This document shows positions 43,135-53,200 of a stretch of DNA of 64,000 bases, piece by piece. The position numbers and the translations under genes are program-made. The notes below the pieces were generated by a model. The model ran no database searches, was not told the DNA's origin, and worked only from the letters and a program-made list of their open reading frames with translations. Origin of the DNA: Endozoicomonas euniceicola (lineage in GTDB: Bacteria; Pseudomonadota; Gammaproteobacteria; Pseudomonadales; Endozoicomonadaceae); assembly GCF_025562755.1 (NCBI RefSeq), contig NZ_CP103300.1:5520501-5584500 (forward strand), read 5' to 3'. Numbering within the stretch: position 1 is the stretch's first letter; each line of letters begins with the position of its first letter.

Positions 43135-43743
43135 ATGTCCCGTTGTTCCCGCTGTGGTTTTGAATCGTCCAGCTGTTTTTGCTCATCGTTGCCAGTGCTT
43201 AGTTGCCAGCATCGATTTTGCCTGTTAACCCATCCGCTGGAATTTGCCAAAGTCAGTAATACCGGAAAACTGGTCAGGGCGCTGCTCCCGGACACACTGG
43301 TGGTGAACTGGAGCCGGGTTGAGCCTTCAGAAGCGTTGCTGGCATTGCTTGATGATCCGCATTGGCAACCGTTTTTGTTGATGCCCGAGGCTTACGCTAT
43401 TTATCAGCAGGCGGTTAATCAGCAAAAAGTCACTGAAGAAAAAGCAACGCCCTCAGGCAAGCTGTTTATTCTGTTGGATGCGACCTGGCAGCAGGCGCGG
43501 AAAATGTACCGACAAAGCTCTTATCTGCACACTTTGCCTCTGATGTCTCTGAAGAATGTGCCGGCATCGGGTTATAGTTTGCGCAGGAATCAGCAGGCGG
43601 GTCACCTTTGTACCGCAGAAGTGGCAGCGGAAATCCTGAAAAATGCCGGTATGCCCGAAGCTTGCCGCAGCTTTCAACAATCAGTGTCTGACTTTTGCCA
43701 TCATTACCGACAGCTTCAGTTGACTGGAAAACTCTCTGATTGA
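43135..43743 (+). CDS. tapT: DTW-domain protein, tRNA 3-aminocarboxypropyluridine synthase type
   Basis: The 202 residues start with a Cys cluster (RCSRCGFESSSCFCSS), which may bind zinc, and contain LLDATWQQARKMYRQS, the DTW-type motif (here DATW), plus the SPOUT-related RRNQQAGHLCTAEVAAE. E. coli TapT (YfiP) of this family makes acp3U47 in tRNA using SAM. The gene lies 25 bases after recX. The family assignment is firm; the exact tRNA position is inferred. Confidence 0.85.
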   Translation: MSRCSRCGFESSSCFCSSLPVLSCQHRFCLLTHPLEFAKVSNTGKLVRALLPDTLVVNWSRVEPSEALLALLDDPHWQPFLLMPEAYAIYQQAVNQQKVTEEKATPSGKLFILLDATWQQARKMYRQSSYLHTLPLMSLKNVPASGYSLRRNQQAGHLCTAEVAAEILKNAGMPEACRSFQQSVSDFCHHYRQLQLTGKLSD

Positions 43744-43781
43744 GAGCGGCCCTAAGGGGAGCGGAAGGTTAGAATATACCG

Positions 43782-43845
43782 CTGTTGGCTATTAGCTTTT
43801 GGTGGTTGGCTGTCTGAGCAGCTAATAGCCAACCGCCAAAAGCCC
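43782..43845. repeat. Heptamer-derived hairpin before alaS
   Basis: GCTGTTGGCTATTAGC leads into AGCTTTTGGTGGTTGGCT, which pairs with AGCCAACCGCCAAAAGC with about 17 pairs and a loop near 43812-43826. The preceding TAGAATATACC also occurs in the zinc-finger units, so this is another member of the heptamer family. It is a plausible terminator of the recX/DTW transcript. Confidence 0.65.
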
Positions 43846-44002
43846 GGTAAGACATTGAATGCTGCGCCCCTAGGTGCGTATTTATAGGGGGCTTTAAAGA
43901 AAATACATCCATAGACTGATATTTCCTGCTGATTCTACCGTCTGCTTCTATATAATGTCCGGTTTATTATTGCTATTTGAAACTCCCTGACGGAAGACCT
44001 GT

Positions 44003-46624
44003 ATGAAAAGCTCTGAGATACGATCTGCCTTCCTTAACTTCTTTAAGGAAAAAGGGCATGAAATTGTGCCAAGCAGTTCGCTGGTGCCTCACGATGATCC
44101 AACCCTGCTGTTCACCAATGCCGGGATGAATCAGTTCAAGGATGTATTTCTTGGACGTGAAAACAGGGCTTACAGCCGGGCGACTACTTCCCAGAAATGT
44201 GTTCGTGCCGGTGGTAAACACAATGACCTGGAAAACGTTGGTTACACCGCTCGTCACCACACCTTTTTTGAAATGCTGGGTAACTTCAGCTTCGGTGACT
44301 ACTTTAAGCAGGATGCCATCCGGTACGCCTGGGATTTCCTCACCGGCACCTTGAACCTGCCTGCTGAAAAGCTGTGTGTCACCGTTTATGAAGCTGACGA
44401 TGAAGCCTATAACATCTGGCTGAATGAAGTGGGCGTACCGGCTGAAAATATCATTCGCATCGGTGACAACAAAGGTGCGCCTTACGCATCAGATAACTTC
44501 TGGCAAATGGGCGACACTGGCCCGTGTGGTCCATGTACTGAAGTGTTCTACGACCATGGTGATCAAATCTGGGGTGGTCGTCCGGGCACGCCGGAAGAAG
44601 ATGGTGATCGTTTCATTGAAATCTGGAACATCGTCTTTATGCAGTACAACCGTCAGGCTGACGGAACCATGGACCCTCTGCCCAAACCGTCTGTCGATAC
44701 CGGTATGGGGCTGGAGCGCATTTCCACCATTCTGCAGGGCGGCCATAGCAACTACGATATTGATATCTTCCAGAACTTGCTGAGCGATGCTTCCAAAGTA
44801 CTGGGTGGCGTTGATACAACGATTGGCTCCCTGAGGGTTATTGCTGACCACATTCGTTCCAGTGCTTTCCTGATCTCTGACGGCGTGATGCCATCTAACG
44901 AAAGTCGTGGTTACACTCTGCGCCGTATTATTCGTCGTGCCTGCCGTCATGGCCACAAGCTGGGCGCAACCGAAACGTTCTTCTACAAGCTGGTGGGCTC
45001 CCTGGTGTGCGAGATGGGCGACGCTTACCCGGAACTGAAAAACAACCAGGCTCAGATCGAACGCATTCTGTTGCAGGAAGAGGAGCAGTTTACCAAGACT
45101 CTGGACAAAGGCATGCGCCTGCTGGAAGACAAGCTGTCTACTCTGGAAGGCACTGTGATTCCGGGTGAAGTGGTCTTCACGCTCTATGATACTTACGGTT
45201 TCCCGGTTGACCTGACTGAAGATATCGCCCGTGAACGTGAACTGACGGTAGACACCGAAGGTTTCGAGCAGGCACTGGAAGCCCAGCGTGAGCGCGCCCG
45301 TGCCGCCAGTAAGTTTGGTATGGACTATAACGAGCAGCTGACCGTTGACGGTGTGACCGAATTTACCGGTTACCAGTCCCTGCAGGGTGGTTCAGCGGTA
45401 AAAGCTCTGTTTGTCGAAGGGCAGGCAGTCGGGTCTGTTTCTGAAGGCCAGAAAGCCACGGTTGTTCTGGAAGCGACGCCATTTTACGCGGAGTCCGGTG
45501 GTCAGGTGGGGGATACCGGTAGCCTCACGTTTGCAGGCGGTTCCATCAAGGTGCTGGATACTCTCAAACAGGGCGACAGTCATCTGCATATTGCCCGGAT
45601 TTTATCGGGTGAGTTGAAAGTCGGTGACAGGGTGGAAGCGGAAGTAAACGCTGAGAAACGCCATGCCACCGCTTTGAACCACTCCGCTACCCACCTGCTG
45701 CACGCAGCGCTGCGTAAGGTTCTGGGTGATCATGTGGCCCAGAAAGGCTCTTTGGTTGACCCGGAACGCCTGCGCTTTGACTTCTCCCATTTTGAAGCGG
45801 TAAAACCAGAAGAACTGCGCGCTATTGAGCGTATGGTGAACGATCAGATTCGCGCCAATACCGAAGTCACCACTGAGCTGCTGGGTATGGAAGCGGCTCA
45901 GGCCAAAGGTGCCATGGCACTGTTTGGTGAGAAATACGGCGATGAAGTGCGCGTATTGTCCATGGGTTCCGGCAACTTCTCTGTAGAGCTGTGCGGTGGT
46001 ACCCACGTTGTTCGCACAGGTGACATCGGTTCCATCCGTATTCTGGCCGAATCGGGCATTGCGGCGGGCGTGCGTCGTATTGAGGCTGTCACCGGGCAAA
46101 ATGCCGATGTTCGTCAGGAAAGCCTGGAAGATACCCTGAAGTCAGTGGCTGCGCTGGTGAAAGGTTCTCAGGACAATATTCTGGATAAGGTTAAAGGGCT
46201 GCTGGAACAGAACCGCAAGCTGGAAAAAGAGATGCAGCAGCTCAAGCAGAAGCTGGCGTCTGCTGGCAGTGCAGACCTGTTAAGCAAGGCTGTAGAAGTG
46301 AATGGCGTGAAGGTGCTGGCTACGGCACTGGAGGGCGTTGACCCGAAATCCCTGCGGGATATGGTTGACCAGCTTAAGAATAAGCTGGGTTCTGGTATCG
46401 TTTTCCTGGCCGTACCGGCAGAAGGTAAATTTCCTCTGGCCGCTGGTGTCACCAAGGATCTGACCGGCAAGGTAAAAGCTGGTGACCTGTTGAAAATGGT
46501 GGCAGAACAGGTCGGTGGCAAAGGTGGTGGCCGACCTGATTTCGCTCAGGGTGGTGGTTCTCAACCTGAAAATCTGCAAGCCGCTCTGGAATCCATTTCA
46601 GGCTGGCTGACTGCGAAACTGTAA
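44003..46624 (+). CDS. alaS: Alanyl-tRNA synthetase
   Basis: The 873-residue enzyme charges tRNA-Ala and edits misacylated Ser and Gly. It has the class II catalytic motifs (HHTFFEMLGNFSFGDYFK and GLERISTILQGG), the editing-site motif HSATHLLHAAL and CGGTHVVRTGDIG, a coiled-coil segment and a Gly-rich C-terminus (GGKGGGRPDFAQGGG). The length equals the family norm (876 in E. coli). lysC follows after about 130 bases. Confidence 0.98.
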   Translation: MKSSEIRSAFLNFFKEKGHEIVPSSSLVPHDDPTLLFTNAGMNQFKDVFLGRENRAYSRATTSQKCVRAGGKHNDLENVGYTARHHTFFEMLGNFSFGDYFKQDAIRYAWDFLTGTLNLPAEKLCVTVYEADDEAYNIWLNEVGVPAENIIRIGDNKGAPYASDNFWQMGDTGPCGPCTEVFYDHGDQIWGGRPGTPEEDGDRFIEIWNIVFMQYNRQADGTMDPLPKPSVDTGMGLERISTILQGGHSNYDIDIFQNLLSDASKVLGGVDTTIGSLRVIADHIRSSAFLISDGVMPSNESRGYTLRRIIRRACRHGHKLGATETFFYKLVGSLVCEMGDAYPELKNNQAQIERILLQEEEQFTKTLDKGMRLLEDKLSTLEGTVIPGEVVFTLYDTYGFPVDLTEDIARERELTVDTEGFEQALEAQRERARAASKFGMDYNEQLTVDGVTEFTGYQSLQGGSAVKALFVEGQAVGSVSEGQKATVVLEATPFYAESGGQVGDTGSLTFAGGSIKVLDTLKQGDSHLHIARILSGELKVGDRVEAEVNAEKRHATALNHSATHLLHAALRKVLGDHVAQKGSLVDPERLRFDFSHFEAVKPEELRAIERMVNDQIRANTEVTTELLGMEAAQAKGAMALFGEKYGDEVRVLSMGSGNFSVELCGGTHVVRTGDIGSIRILAESGIAAGVRRIEAVTGQNADVRQESLEDTLKSVAALVKGSQDNILDKVKGLLEQNRKLEKEMQQLKQKLASAGSADLLSKAVEVNGVKVLATALEGVDPKSLRDMVDQLKNKLGSGIVFLAVPAEGKFPLAAGVTKDLTGKVKAGDLLKMVAEQVGGKGGGRPDFAQGGGSQPENLQAALESISGWLTAKL

Positions 46625-46752
46625 CTGGAATACCAGGCCCCTGCTTCAGTAGGGGCTTGTCTGACTGCATCGATCGTGAAGGATGGCTTTTTACCTACGG
46701 CCATTCGTGTTAAATTCCTGACTCGGCACAATGATGTAAGAAAGAAATAAAA

Positions 46753-47994
46753 ATGGCGCTGTTAGTACAAAAGTTTGGCGGCACCTCCGTGGGCGATCTG
46801 GATCGCATTCAGGGGGTAGCCGACAAGGTGAAAGGATTCAGGGACAAAGGGCATGACGTCGTTGTGGTCGTTTCCGCCATGAGTGGTGAAACCAACCGTC
46901 TGACTGAGCTCGCTACCACCCTTCAGAAACAACCCTCACCCAGAGAGATGGATGTGCTTCTGTCCACCGGGGAGCAGGTCACCATCGCATTGCTTTCCAT
47001 GGCTCTGGAAGAAAGAGGCTGTCCGGCCCGGTCTTATACCGGAGGGCAGGTTCGCATCACTACCGACAATGCTCACACCAAAGCCCGTATCAAAAAGATT
47101 GACACTGAACGCATGCGGCATGATCTGTCGGAAGGGCGTGTGCTGGTTGTGGCTGGTTTTCAGGGGTGTGATGTTGACGGCAATATTACCACCCTGGGGC
47201 GGGGTGGGTCAGATACCACGGCCGTCGCGCTGGCGGCAGCACTGAAAGCCGATGAGTGCCAGATATACACCGATGTTGACGGTGTTTATACCACCGATCC
47301 ACGAGTGGTGGATAGCGCTCGCCGACTGGATAAGATTACCTTTGAAGAGATGCTGGAAATGGCCAGTCTCGGCTCAAAAGTGCTGCAGATTCGTGCCGTG
47401 GAATTTGCCGGAAAATACAACGTTAATTTAAGAGTGTTGCACACGTTCCAGGATGGGCCTGGTACTCTGATCACGCTGGAGGAGGACGTCGCTATGGAAT
47501 CACCGGTTGTGTCCGGAATAGCCTTTAATCGGGATGAAGCCAAAATCACCATCAAGGGTGTGCCGGATATTCCGGGCGTGGCATCACGCATACTGGGGCC
47601 GGTCAGCGCTGCCAATATTGAAGTCGATATGATCGTACAGAACGTAGCAGCAGATCGTACAACGGATTTTACCTTCACCGTACATCGTAACGATTACCAG
47701 CGTACCATGGATGTTGTTGCCCAAATCTGCGAAGAACTGGGTGCGAAAGAGCACGATGGCGACAGCAAAATTGCCAAAGTCTCTATCGTAGGGGTTGGTA
47801 TGCGTTCTCATGCTGGCGTGGCCACCAGAATGTTTCAGGCGCTGGCTTCTGAAGGCATTAATATCCAGATTATTTCCACCTCTGAAATTAAGGTATCGGT
47901 GATTATTGCTGAAAAGTATCTGGAGCTGGCTGTTCGTGCTTTGCATTCCGTTTTTGAGCTGGATAAGGAACCAGCCGCTGAAAACAGTGTCTAA
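46753..47994 (+). CDS. lysC: Aspartokinase
   Basis: Aspartokinase phosphorylates aspartate, the first step toward Lys, Thr and Met. The 413 residues show the N-terminal VQKFGGTSVGDLDRIQGVA, LGRGGSDTTAVALAAAL near residue 155, and YTDVDGVYTTDPRVV. Two ACT domains follow (about residues 265-335 and 345-405), including TKI-type GVPDIPGVASRIL and MRSHAGVATRMFQAL. This is the monofunctional form with a separate hom. The ACT domains imply feedback by lysine and threonine. The order alaS-lysC-csrA is conserved in Pseudomonas. Confidence 0.97.
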   Translation: MALLVQKFGGTSVGDLDRIQGVADKVKGFRDKGHDVVVVVSAMSGETNRLTELATTLQKQPSPREMDVLLSTGEQVTIALLSMALEERGCPARSYTGGQVRITTDNAHTKARIKKIDTERMRHDLSEGRVLVVAGFQGCDVDGNITTLGRGGSDTTAVALAAALKADECQIYTDVDGVYTTDPRVVDSARRLDKITFEEMLEMASLGSKVLQIRAVEFAGKYNVNLRVLHTFQDGPGTLITLEEDVAMESPVVSGIAFNRDEAKITIKGVPDIPGVASRILGPVSAANIEVDMIVQNVAADRTTDFTFTVHRNDYQRTMDVVAQICEELGAKEHDGDSKIAKVSIVGVGMRSHAGVATRMFQALASEGINIQIISTSEIKVSVIIAEKYLELAVRALHSVFELDKEPAAENSV

Positions 47995-48452
47995 TCACCC
48001 GAACATACCTTGACTGGGGTGTGATGGCGTCGGGGTATTGTCGATTCTGAAGGTCGATAGGAAAAAAACTACCGTCATTCCCAACGGGCGCAGATATATC
48101 AACTAGACTGTCTGTGCTCAAACATGCTGTTTTAATTTGAATGATTTATGACTACATTTCTCTGCTAGTAAAAATACGCATGGAAATGTTGAGTTCGGCG
48201 GCTAGACTTGTTGTGCTGAGTAATTCTTAAGCATGAATCGGTGGGCTGGCATAACCTTGCCGGGGCTGACAACAAGGCAGTCATAAGAGAAGAAGCCAGG
48301 GTAGGTCTAACTGCCCCTGTTATTTCTCCTCTATTTTGGTGATGCCAAAGCGATTCCTCCACAAGTCGGGTCGCTCGGGGATACAACCATTGCGCCGCCG
48401 TGCTCAGGATTGACGGTCGTTGACTTACAGAGATGTAAATAAGGAGATTGTA
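47995..48452. other. Intergenic region before csrA
   Basis: This 458-base stretch has no convincing coding frame. It probably holds the csrA promoter; I could not identify a secure -35/-10 pair or a known RNA element. Confidence 0.4.
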
Positions 48453-48656
48453 ATGCTGATTCTGACTCGCCGTGTAGGAGAGACCTTGATGGTTGGGGAC
48501 GAGGTCACGGTCACCGTACTGGGCGTAAAAGGTAACCAGGTACGTATTGGAGTGAATGCCCCCAAAGAAGTCGCCGTCCACCGCGAAGAGATATACCAGC
48601 GAATCCAGAAGGAAAAAGAACACGGTGTTCCTGCTTCCGCCCCTGAGAATTACTGA
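48453..48656 (+). CDS. csrA: Carbon storage regulator CsrA/RsmA
   Basis: This 67-residue protein dimerises and binds GGA motifs in mRNA leaders to control translation. It starts MLILTRRVGETLMVGDEV at 48453 with AGGAG seven bases upstream; the longer TTG frame from 48420 is not credible. The RNA-binding VRIGVNAPKEVAVHREEIY is intact. In this lineage CsrA often governs motility and host-associated behaviours. Confidence 0.97.
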   Translation: MLILTRRVGETLMVGDEVTVTVLGVKGNQVRIGVNAPKEVAVHREEIYQRIQKEKEHGVPASAPENY

Positions 48657-48706
48657 TATTTAAAAAAGACAGTCCGTTCGACTGGCAGAGAATTTGCGGT
48701 TTGATA

Positions 48707-48738
48707 AGACACCTGGCTTTTTAGTCAGGTGTTTTTGT
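48707..48738 (+). terminator. Terminator of csrA
   Basis: ACACCTG pairs with CAGGTGT around a ten-base T-rich loop, followed by TTTTTG. Confidence 0.75.
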
Positions 48739-48872
48739 TTGTATCCGAGATGCATTTCATTATTAAGGCCGGGATGGTCTTAATGATAAACAGATAGTCT
48801 TTGTCGTTTAATGGCTTTCGTAATAAAAAACTTGCATTTCAGGAGGTTGAAGGTAATATAGCCAGCGTTCCC

Positions 48873-48965
48873 GGTGAGGTGGCCGAGAGGCTGAAGGCGC
48901 TCCCCTGCTAAGGGAGTATACGGTTTGTAGCCGTATCGAGGGTTCGAATCCCTCCCTCACCGCCA
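48873..48965 (+). tRNA. tRNA-Ser (anticodon GCT)
   Basis: The 93-base gene has the long variable arm of serine tRNAs, the anticodon loop CTGCTAA (anticodon GCT, reading AGC/AGU), the T arm GGTTCGAATCC and an encoded CCA. An identical copy lies at 54529-54621. Confidence 0.97.
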
Positions 48966-49002
48966 TACAGTTTAATGAACGAAGTTTGCTGAAAAGTTTT
49001 GC

Positions 49003-49079
49003 GCGCTCGTAGCTCAGCTGGATAGAGTACCTGGCTACGAACCAGGCGGTCGGAGGTTCGAATCCTCCCGAGCGCGCCA
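49003..49079 (+). tRNA. tRNA-Arg (anticodon ACG)
   Basis: The 77-base cloverleaf starts GCGCTCGTAGCTC and ends with encoded CCA. The anticodon loop CTACGAA gives ACG, which is edited to ICG in bacteria to read CGN codons. It lies 37 bases after tRNA-Ser; identical copies occur at 54379 and 54658. Confidence 0.97.
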
Positions 49080-49084
49080 TAATT

Positions 49085-49115
49085 AAGCCCACATCAATCG
49101 ATGTGGGCTTTTTGC
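49085..49115. terminator. Terminator after tRNA-Arg, shared with the lipoprotein gene
   Basis: AAGCCCACATC pairs with GATGTGGGCTT over 11 bases with a four-base loop and a T run. It ends both the tRNA transcript and the opposite hydrolase gene. Confidence 0.85.
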
Positions 49116-49936
49116 GTTTTACACTGTGCTTCTTTTCTTAATAACTCCGCCCACTTTTCTGTCCAGCCATCGTGGTGACTGGCCTTCTCAACAACCACAG
49201 TTTGTATGCAGCTTGGATGAGCAAAAAATTTTAAGTAATGGTCGCTAACTTCTTTGGGGATGATCGGGTCTTTTTCGCCATAGAAATGAATTTGTGGTAG
49301 CCGTTTAAGCTTGTTGGCAAAACTCACTGGATTAATGGCGGTTGGCATCGGGCTGACTTTGTGAAAATTGTTGGTGAATTCAGGGTCAAGGTTTCCTGCA
49401 ATAGTGCGAACACTGATGACATCGTCTCGACTGGCTGCAATGATCAGTGCGATGGTGGCTCCTCCGGAGTAGCCAATCAGTTCGAGCTGTTTAAAGTTGT
49501 ATTGTTGCTTGAGCTTTGTAACGGCTTCGTTCATTGAATTAATAACTTTCTGATCGTACCTTCCAAAAGTCCAGGTATATGGAGAGCAGTCTGGTTGCAT
49601 AATAAACTGGCATGGTCGGGCTAAATACGCAATATCACGTTTTTCATCTTCAGCCATGATTCTATGAACCAGTCTGTTAGTTGGGGTTGGGTTTGATGAG
49701 GGCCGACCGCTACGCATCCAGGCTTTGCCATCGCCTTCAATATAAATTCTCAGTATGTCTGATGACTTATCGTAAACTGGCTGCATTCCCATGATTGAGA
49801 ATTCAGTAGTGTGAATTACCTGGGTGTTTAGATGCTTTTTTCTGGCAACTTGTTCGGTGATTTTAAGTGGGCTGGTTGTCTGGCAGCCTGAAAAAATGAA
49901 TAAGACGGTTGCTAATAATAAATTGAAGTGGCGCAT
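49094..49936 (-). CDS. Lipoprotein alpha/beta hydrolase
   Basis: The 280-residue precursor has a lipobox (LFIFSGCQ), so it is lipid-anchored. The alpha/beta hydrolase core shows the nucleophile elbow IGYSGGATIALI near residue 155, Asp in FYGEKDPIIP and His in SHHDGW near the C-terminus. It is probably an esterase or peptidase acting at the envelope. It lies back to back with the autotransporter gene, within the stretch bounded by the tRNA repeats. Confidence 0.85.
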   Translation of the reverse strand: MRHFNLLLATVLFIFSGCQTTSPLKITEQVARKKHLNTQVIHTTEFSIMGMQPVYDKSSDILRIYIEGDGKAWMRSGRPSSNPTPTNRLVHRIMAEDEKRDIAYLARPCQFIMQPDCSPYTWTFGRYDQKVINSMNEAVTKLKQQYNFKQLELIGYSGGATIALIIAASRDDVISVRTIAGNLDPEFTNNFHKVSPMPTAINPVSFANKLKRLPQIHFYGEKDPIIPKEVSDHYLKFFAHPSCIQTVVVEKASHHDGWTEKWAELLRKEAQCKTQKAHID

Positions 49937-50260
49937 TTTGTTTTTGGTAATAGGTGTTTTTAATGGAACAATATTACCACTAATTTTAATAATTTTATTG
50001 TGGATTTAATAAGGATTTTTCAGAAAAACCTATAAAAATAGTTTTTCTAATCTGCCTTGTAAAGTCGCCGTCTTTATAAAATTCTAATGGATTTAAAGTC
50101 CTTTTTTTAATTCGAAAATATTATTTAAGTTTATTGTCCGCCAACTGTAGGATACCGAGCCTTCAGGCTGTGTGCCTGACACTTTTTTTCATTTGAGAGA
50201 GCTCAAAAACGAAATAATTCAACGAGCATAAAACCCAGACTAAAAGTTGGAGTTGGAATA
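49937..50260. other. AT-rich divergent promoter region
   Basis: The 324 bases between the hydrolase and the autotransporter are AT-rich with several short A and T tracts. A small hairpin (TCAGGC-TGTGT-GCCTGA) lies near 50162-50180. The start codon of the autotransporter follows GGAG at eight bases. Confidence 0.45.
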
Positions 50261-53200
50261 ATGAAACAAGTTCAGGTGTTTAAAAAAACACTGCTTTCTT
50301 TAGCCGTAGTTTCGGCATTTGGTGGTTACGGGATATCTATAACTCAAGCTGCATCACAAGGAGGCACTAACTCTCAGAGCGCTTCGACCCCCTCGACCCC
50401 TTTGAACTCTCAGAGCACTAAGAGCCCTCAGGTCTCAACGGGCTCACAGAGTACGTCTGCGCCAGCACAACAGCCAAAGTCGTTCAACCCAACTACTTTT
50501 GTGCAGGGTAACGATAATGAAATTAATGAACACCTTGTGCTGCTGAAAGACAAAATTAGTGCATTAACTGGCAATAACCGACAAACTATAGGGATTAAAA
50601 GTTTATGCCAGGCTCATCTTGCTAATTTGCAGAGGGTAGGCAATGAAATTGCGGACTTAAATAATCAGTTGGTGAATGCTAAGGCCGAAGTGGCAAACCT
50701 GAATGATGCAAATAATCAGCTAAAAACAGATTCTGTGAAAAAAGCTGACGCTAAAGCTGTTCTTGATATAGAAAACAAAATTAAAGAATCTGAAGAAAGT
50801 GTGAAAAAGGCCAGGCAGGAACTGGTGGCATTTGCAGAATTAAATCAAGACGAATTGGGGCTTAGAGGTAGCTTTGTACCGGCAGTCATTCAAAACGCTG
50901 CCATGGCAAACAGTGTACCCGGGGTGGTTCGTCGGGAGAAAAATGCTGAGCCAGCAGAGAAAGTTGACTTTGCTGTTTTACGTAAGGCATCTGAAGGTAT
51001 CACCGTTGATGCTGCGAAATTAGGTCTTGATGTTGCTACTTCAGTGCAAGGTATAGGAGAGGGCGATTTTGAATACAAGGCAAGGATCGCAGAGGCCAGG
51101 AAGAAGCTGGACACTATCTCGCCGGATGACTTCAAAAAGATGTTCCTGGTAAAAGACGCCAAGGCCAAGGATCCAAGTCAGGCAAAATATGTTGTTCCTG
51201 ACGTGATCAGGCTTAAAGGCTATGACTTGCGTCATCCTGAGCTTTACAGCGCCTTTATGGATCGTGTTAGCAAGGATGTTCCTGAGCTTTTTGATGCTGC
51301 AGCAACAGGGTCGGATGTGGTATTTACAGGAGGAACAGTAGAGCTGGATGGTTTAAAAGTCAGCCCGACAACTCCATTGCCGGGGGTTCACTTTTCTGAC
51401 CCCGGTAGTGAAGCAGGTGATCCTCTTGGTACTTATGTTATCGCAAAAGGCGGTGATGTTTATCAGCTGTCAGTCGGTGAAGTGAAGCCGGTAGATACCT
51501 TCATGGTCGAGAATTCTAAATTTCATGCAGAAGGAGTAGTGCGTGCGTCTAAGGTTTCGATCAAGGGTTCTGAGGTTGCCGGTTATCATAATACGCCCGA
51601 TTTTGGAGAAACCGCTCTGCAAGTTGTTGCGGCTGCTTATAAAGATACCGCTATAAGGGGTAATCCATCACAAAGTGCAGCAGGATCAGTCATTGCTCGT
51701 AAGCGGACGGTTGCGAATTTTGAGGGACTCAAGAATAGTAATCTGAAAGTCGAGGGTTTTCAGGATGTCACCATTACATCCTCTAACCTCAAGTCTGATG
51801 GTCTTGGTGTAGCCGGCCGAGGAGGTGTTGGTGCAGAAAATATGACGATTAAGGACTCTATCGTTAATATGGCCTCTAAAACAGAAATTATTGCTCAGAA
51901 TCTGGTTGTTGAAGGTGAGTCAACTATTAGCGTTAAAGAAGCTCAACCTGGTAAAAAAGAAGTAGATGATCTCACGACTATCCGTGGCGCAAACCTGAAA
52001 AAAACCTTTATTGAGACAACAACAGATAAGAATGGACAGCAGACAGCCAAAGAGGTGGAGGATAATGCGGTAGATACCTTCAAAGTTGGTAAGGGTTCTA
52101 AAGTCTGGGCTAATGTTGATGACTACGAGGAAGGAACTGTTGCTGGCACTTTGATTTCTGAGCATATTGGCTCTGATTCTGATACGGGTCGGATCAACAA
52201 GCTGGTTCTGGAGCAGGGAGCTGATCTTCGCAAGTATTCCAAAACTGGTAAGACCATCTATGGTAGTAAAGAACTTGATTTGACTGTTGGTAACGGTACG
52301 ACCGTTATTCACGATGTTAATGGCTTCCATAGCATTGTTCTTGATGGTGGTTTGCTGGAAGGTGATCTGACTGGTTCTGGTTCGATTCCCGCTCCACCAC
52401 CTCCCGGCGGAAAAGCCTTTGAAGGTTCTACCGTTGAGATGAAGTCCGGTACTTATCAGGGCGGAAGTGTGACGAATATGAAGTCATTTACCATTTCCGG
52501 ACCGGTTCACCTGATGCCTGGTAAGAGCAAGCTGGGTAAAGTGGATCCCGCCAGCGGCAAAGTTGATGAAACGGATGTCAAGGAAGTTGTCATTAAAGGC
52601 AGGGTTGATGTTAAGAGTGGTGTTGTATTTGACATTGCAAAATCTAATCTGGACAAAAACAAATCACCAGTACAAGTAGAAGGTGATGTAACCTTCGAGA
52701 AGGGAAGTGGTCTGGCTGCCGTCGTTGACTTCACTTCAGGCGAAGCTAATCCAACAGTTGCCTACATGAACATTACAGGCGGTGCTCTGAAGCTCAAGGG
52801 TGACAACAGAGTTTATCTGCGACCTGATAAACTGAATGATAAGCAAACTTATAAAATATCAAAGGATTTGTACGATGAGTACAAAAAGGATCCGACAGGT
52901 AGCTATGACTTGAATGTTGTTGAATACCAGTCCATGGAAGGAAAGTTTGAGGCGCCTGTCAGCGAGTATCCACTGATCAATGTGTCCTCAGTTCCTGTGA
53001 TTACTCCCTTAAGCTCTCCTGGCTCCTATCAAATCAAGTTGAGATTCAACTCTGATCCTCGGAGTGCTTTCCGTTCAGTCTTTGGTCTGAGCCAGAACGA
53101 TGCTGAAGTGGCGTCTGCTGCCTTACTGTCTTCTCTGCAAGCAACAAGTGAAGAGGCCGGTAGTGCGATATTTGGTGCTATTCAGAAAGCCGGTTACCAG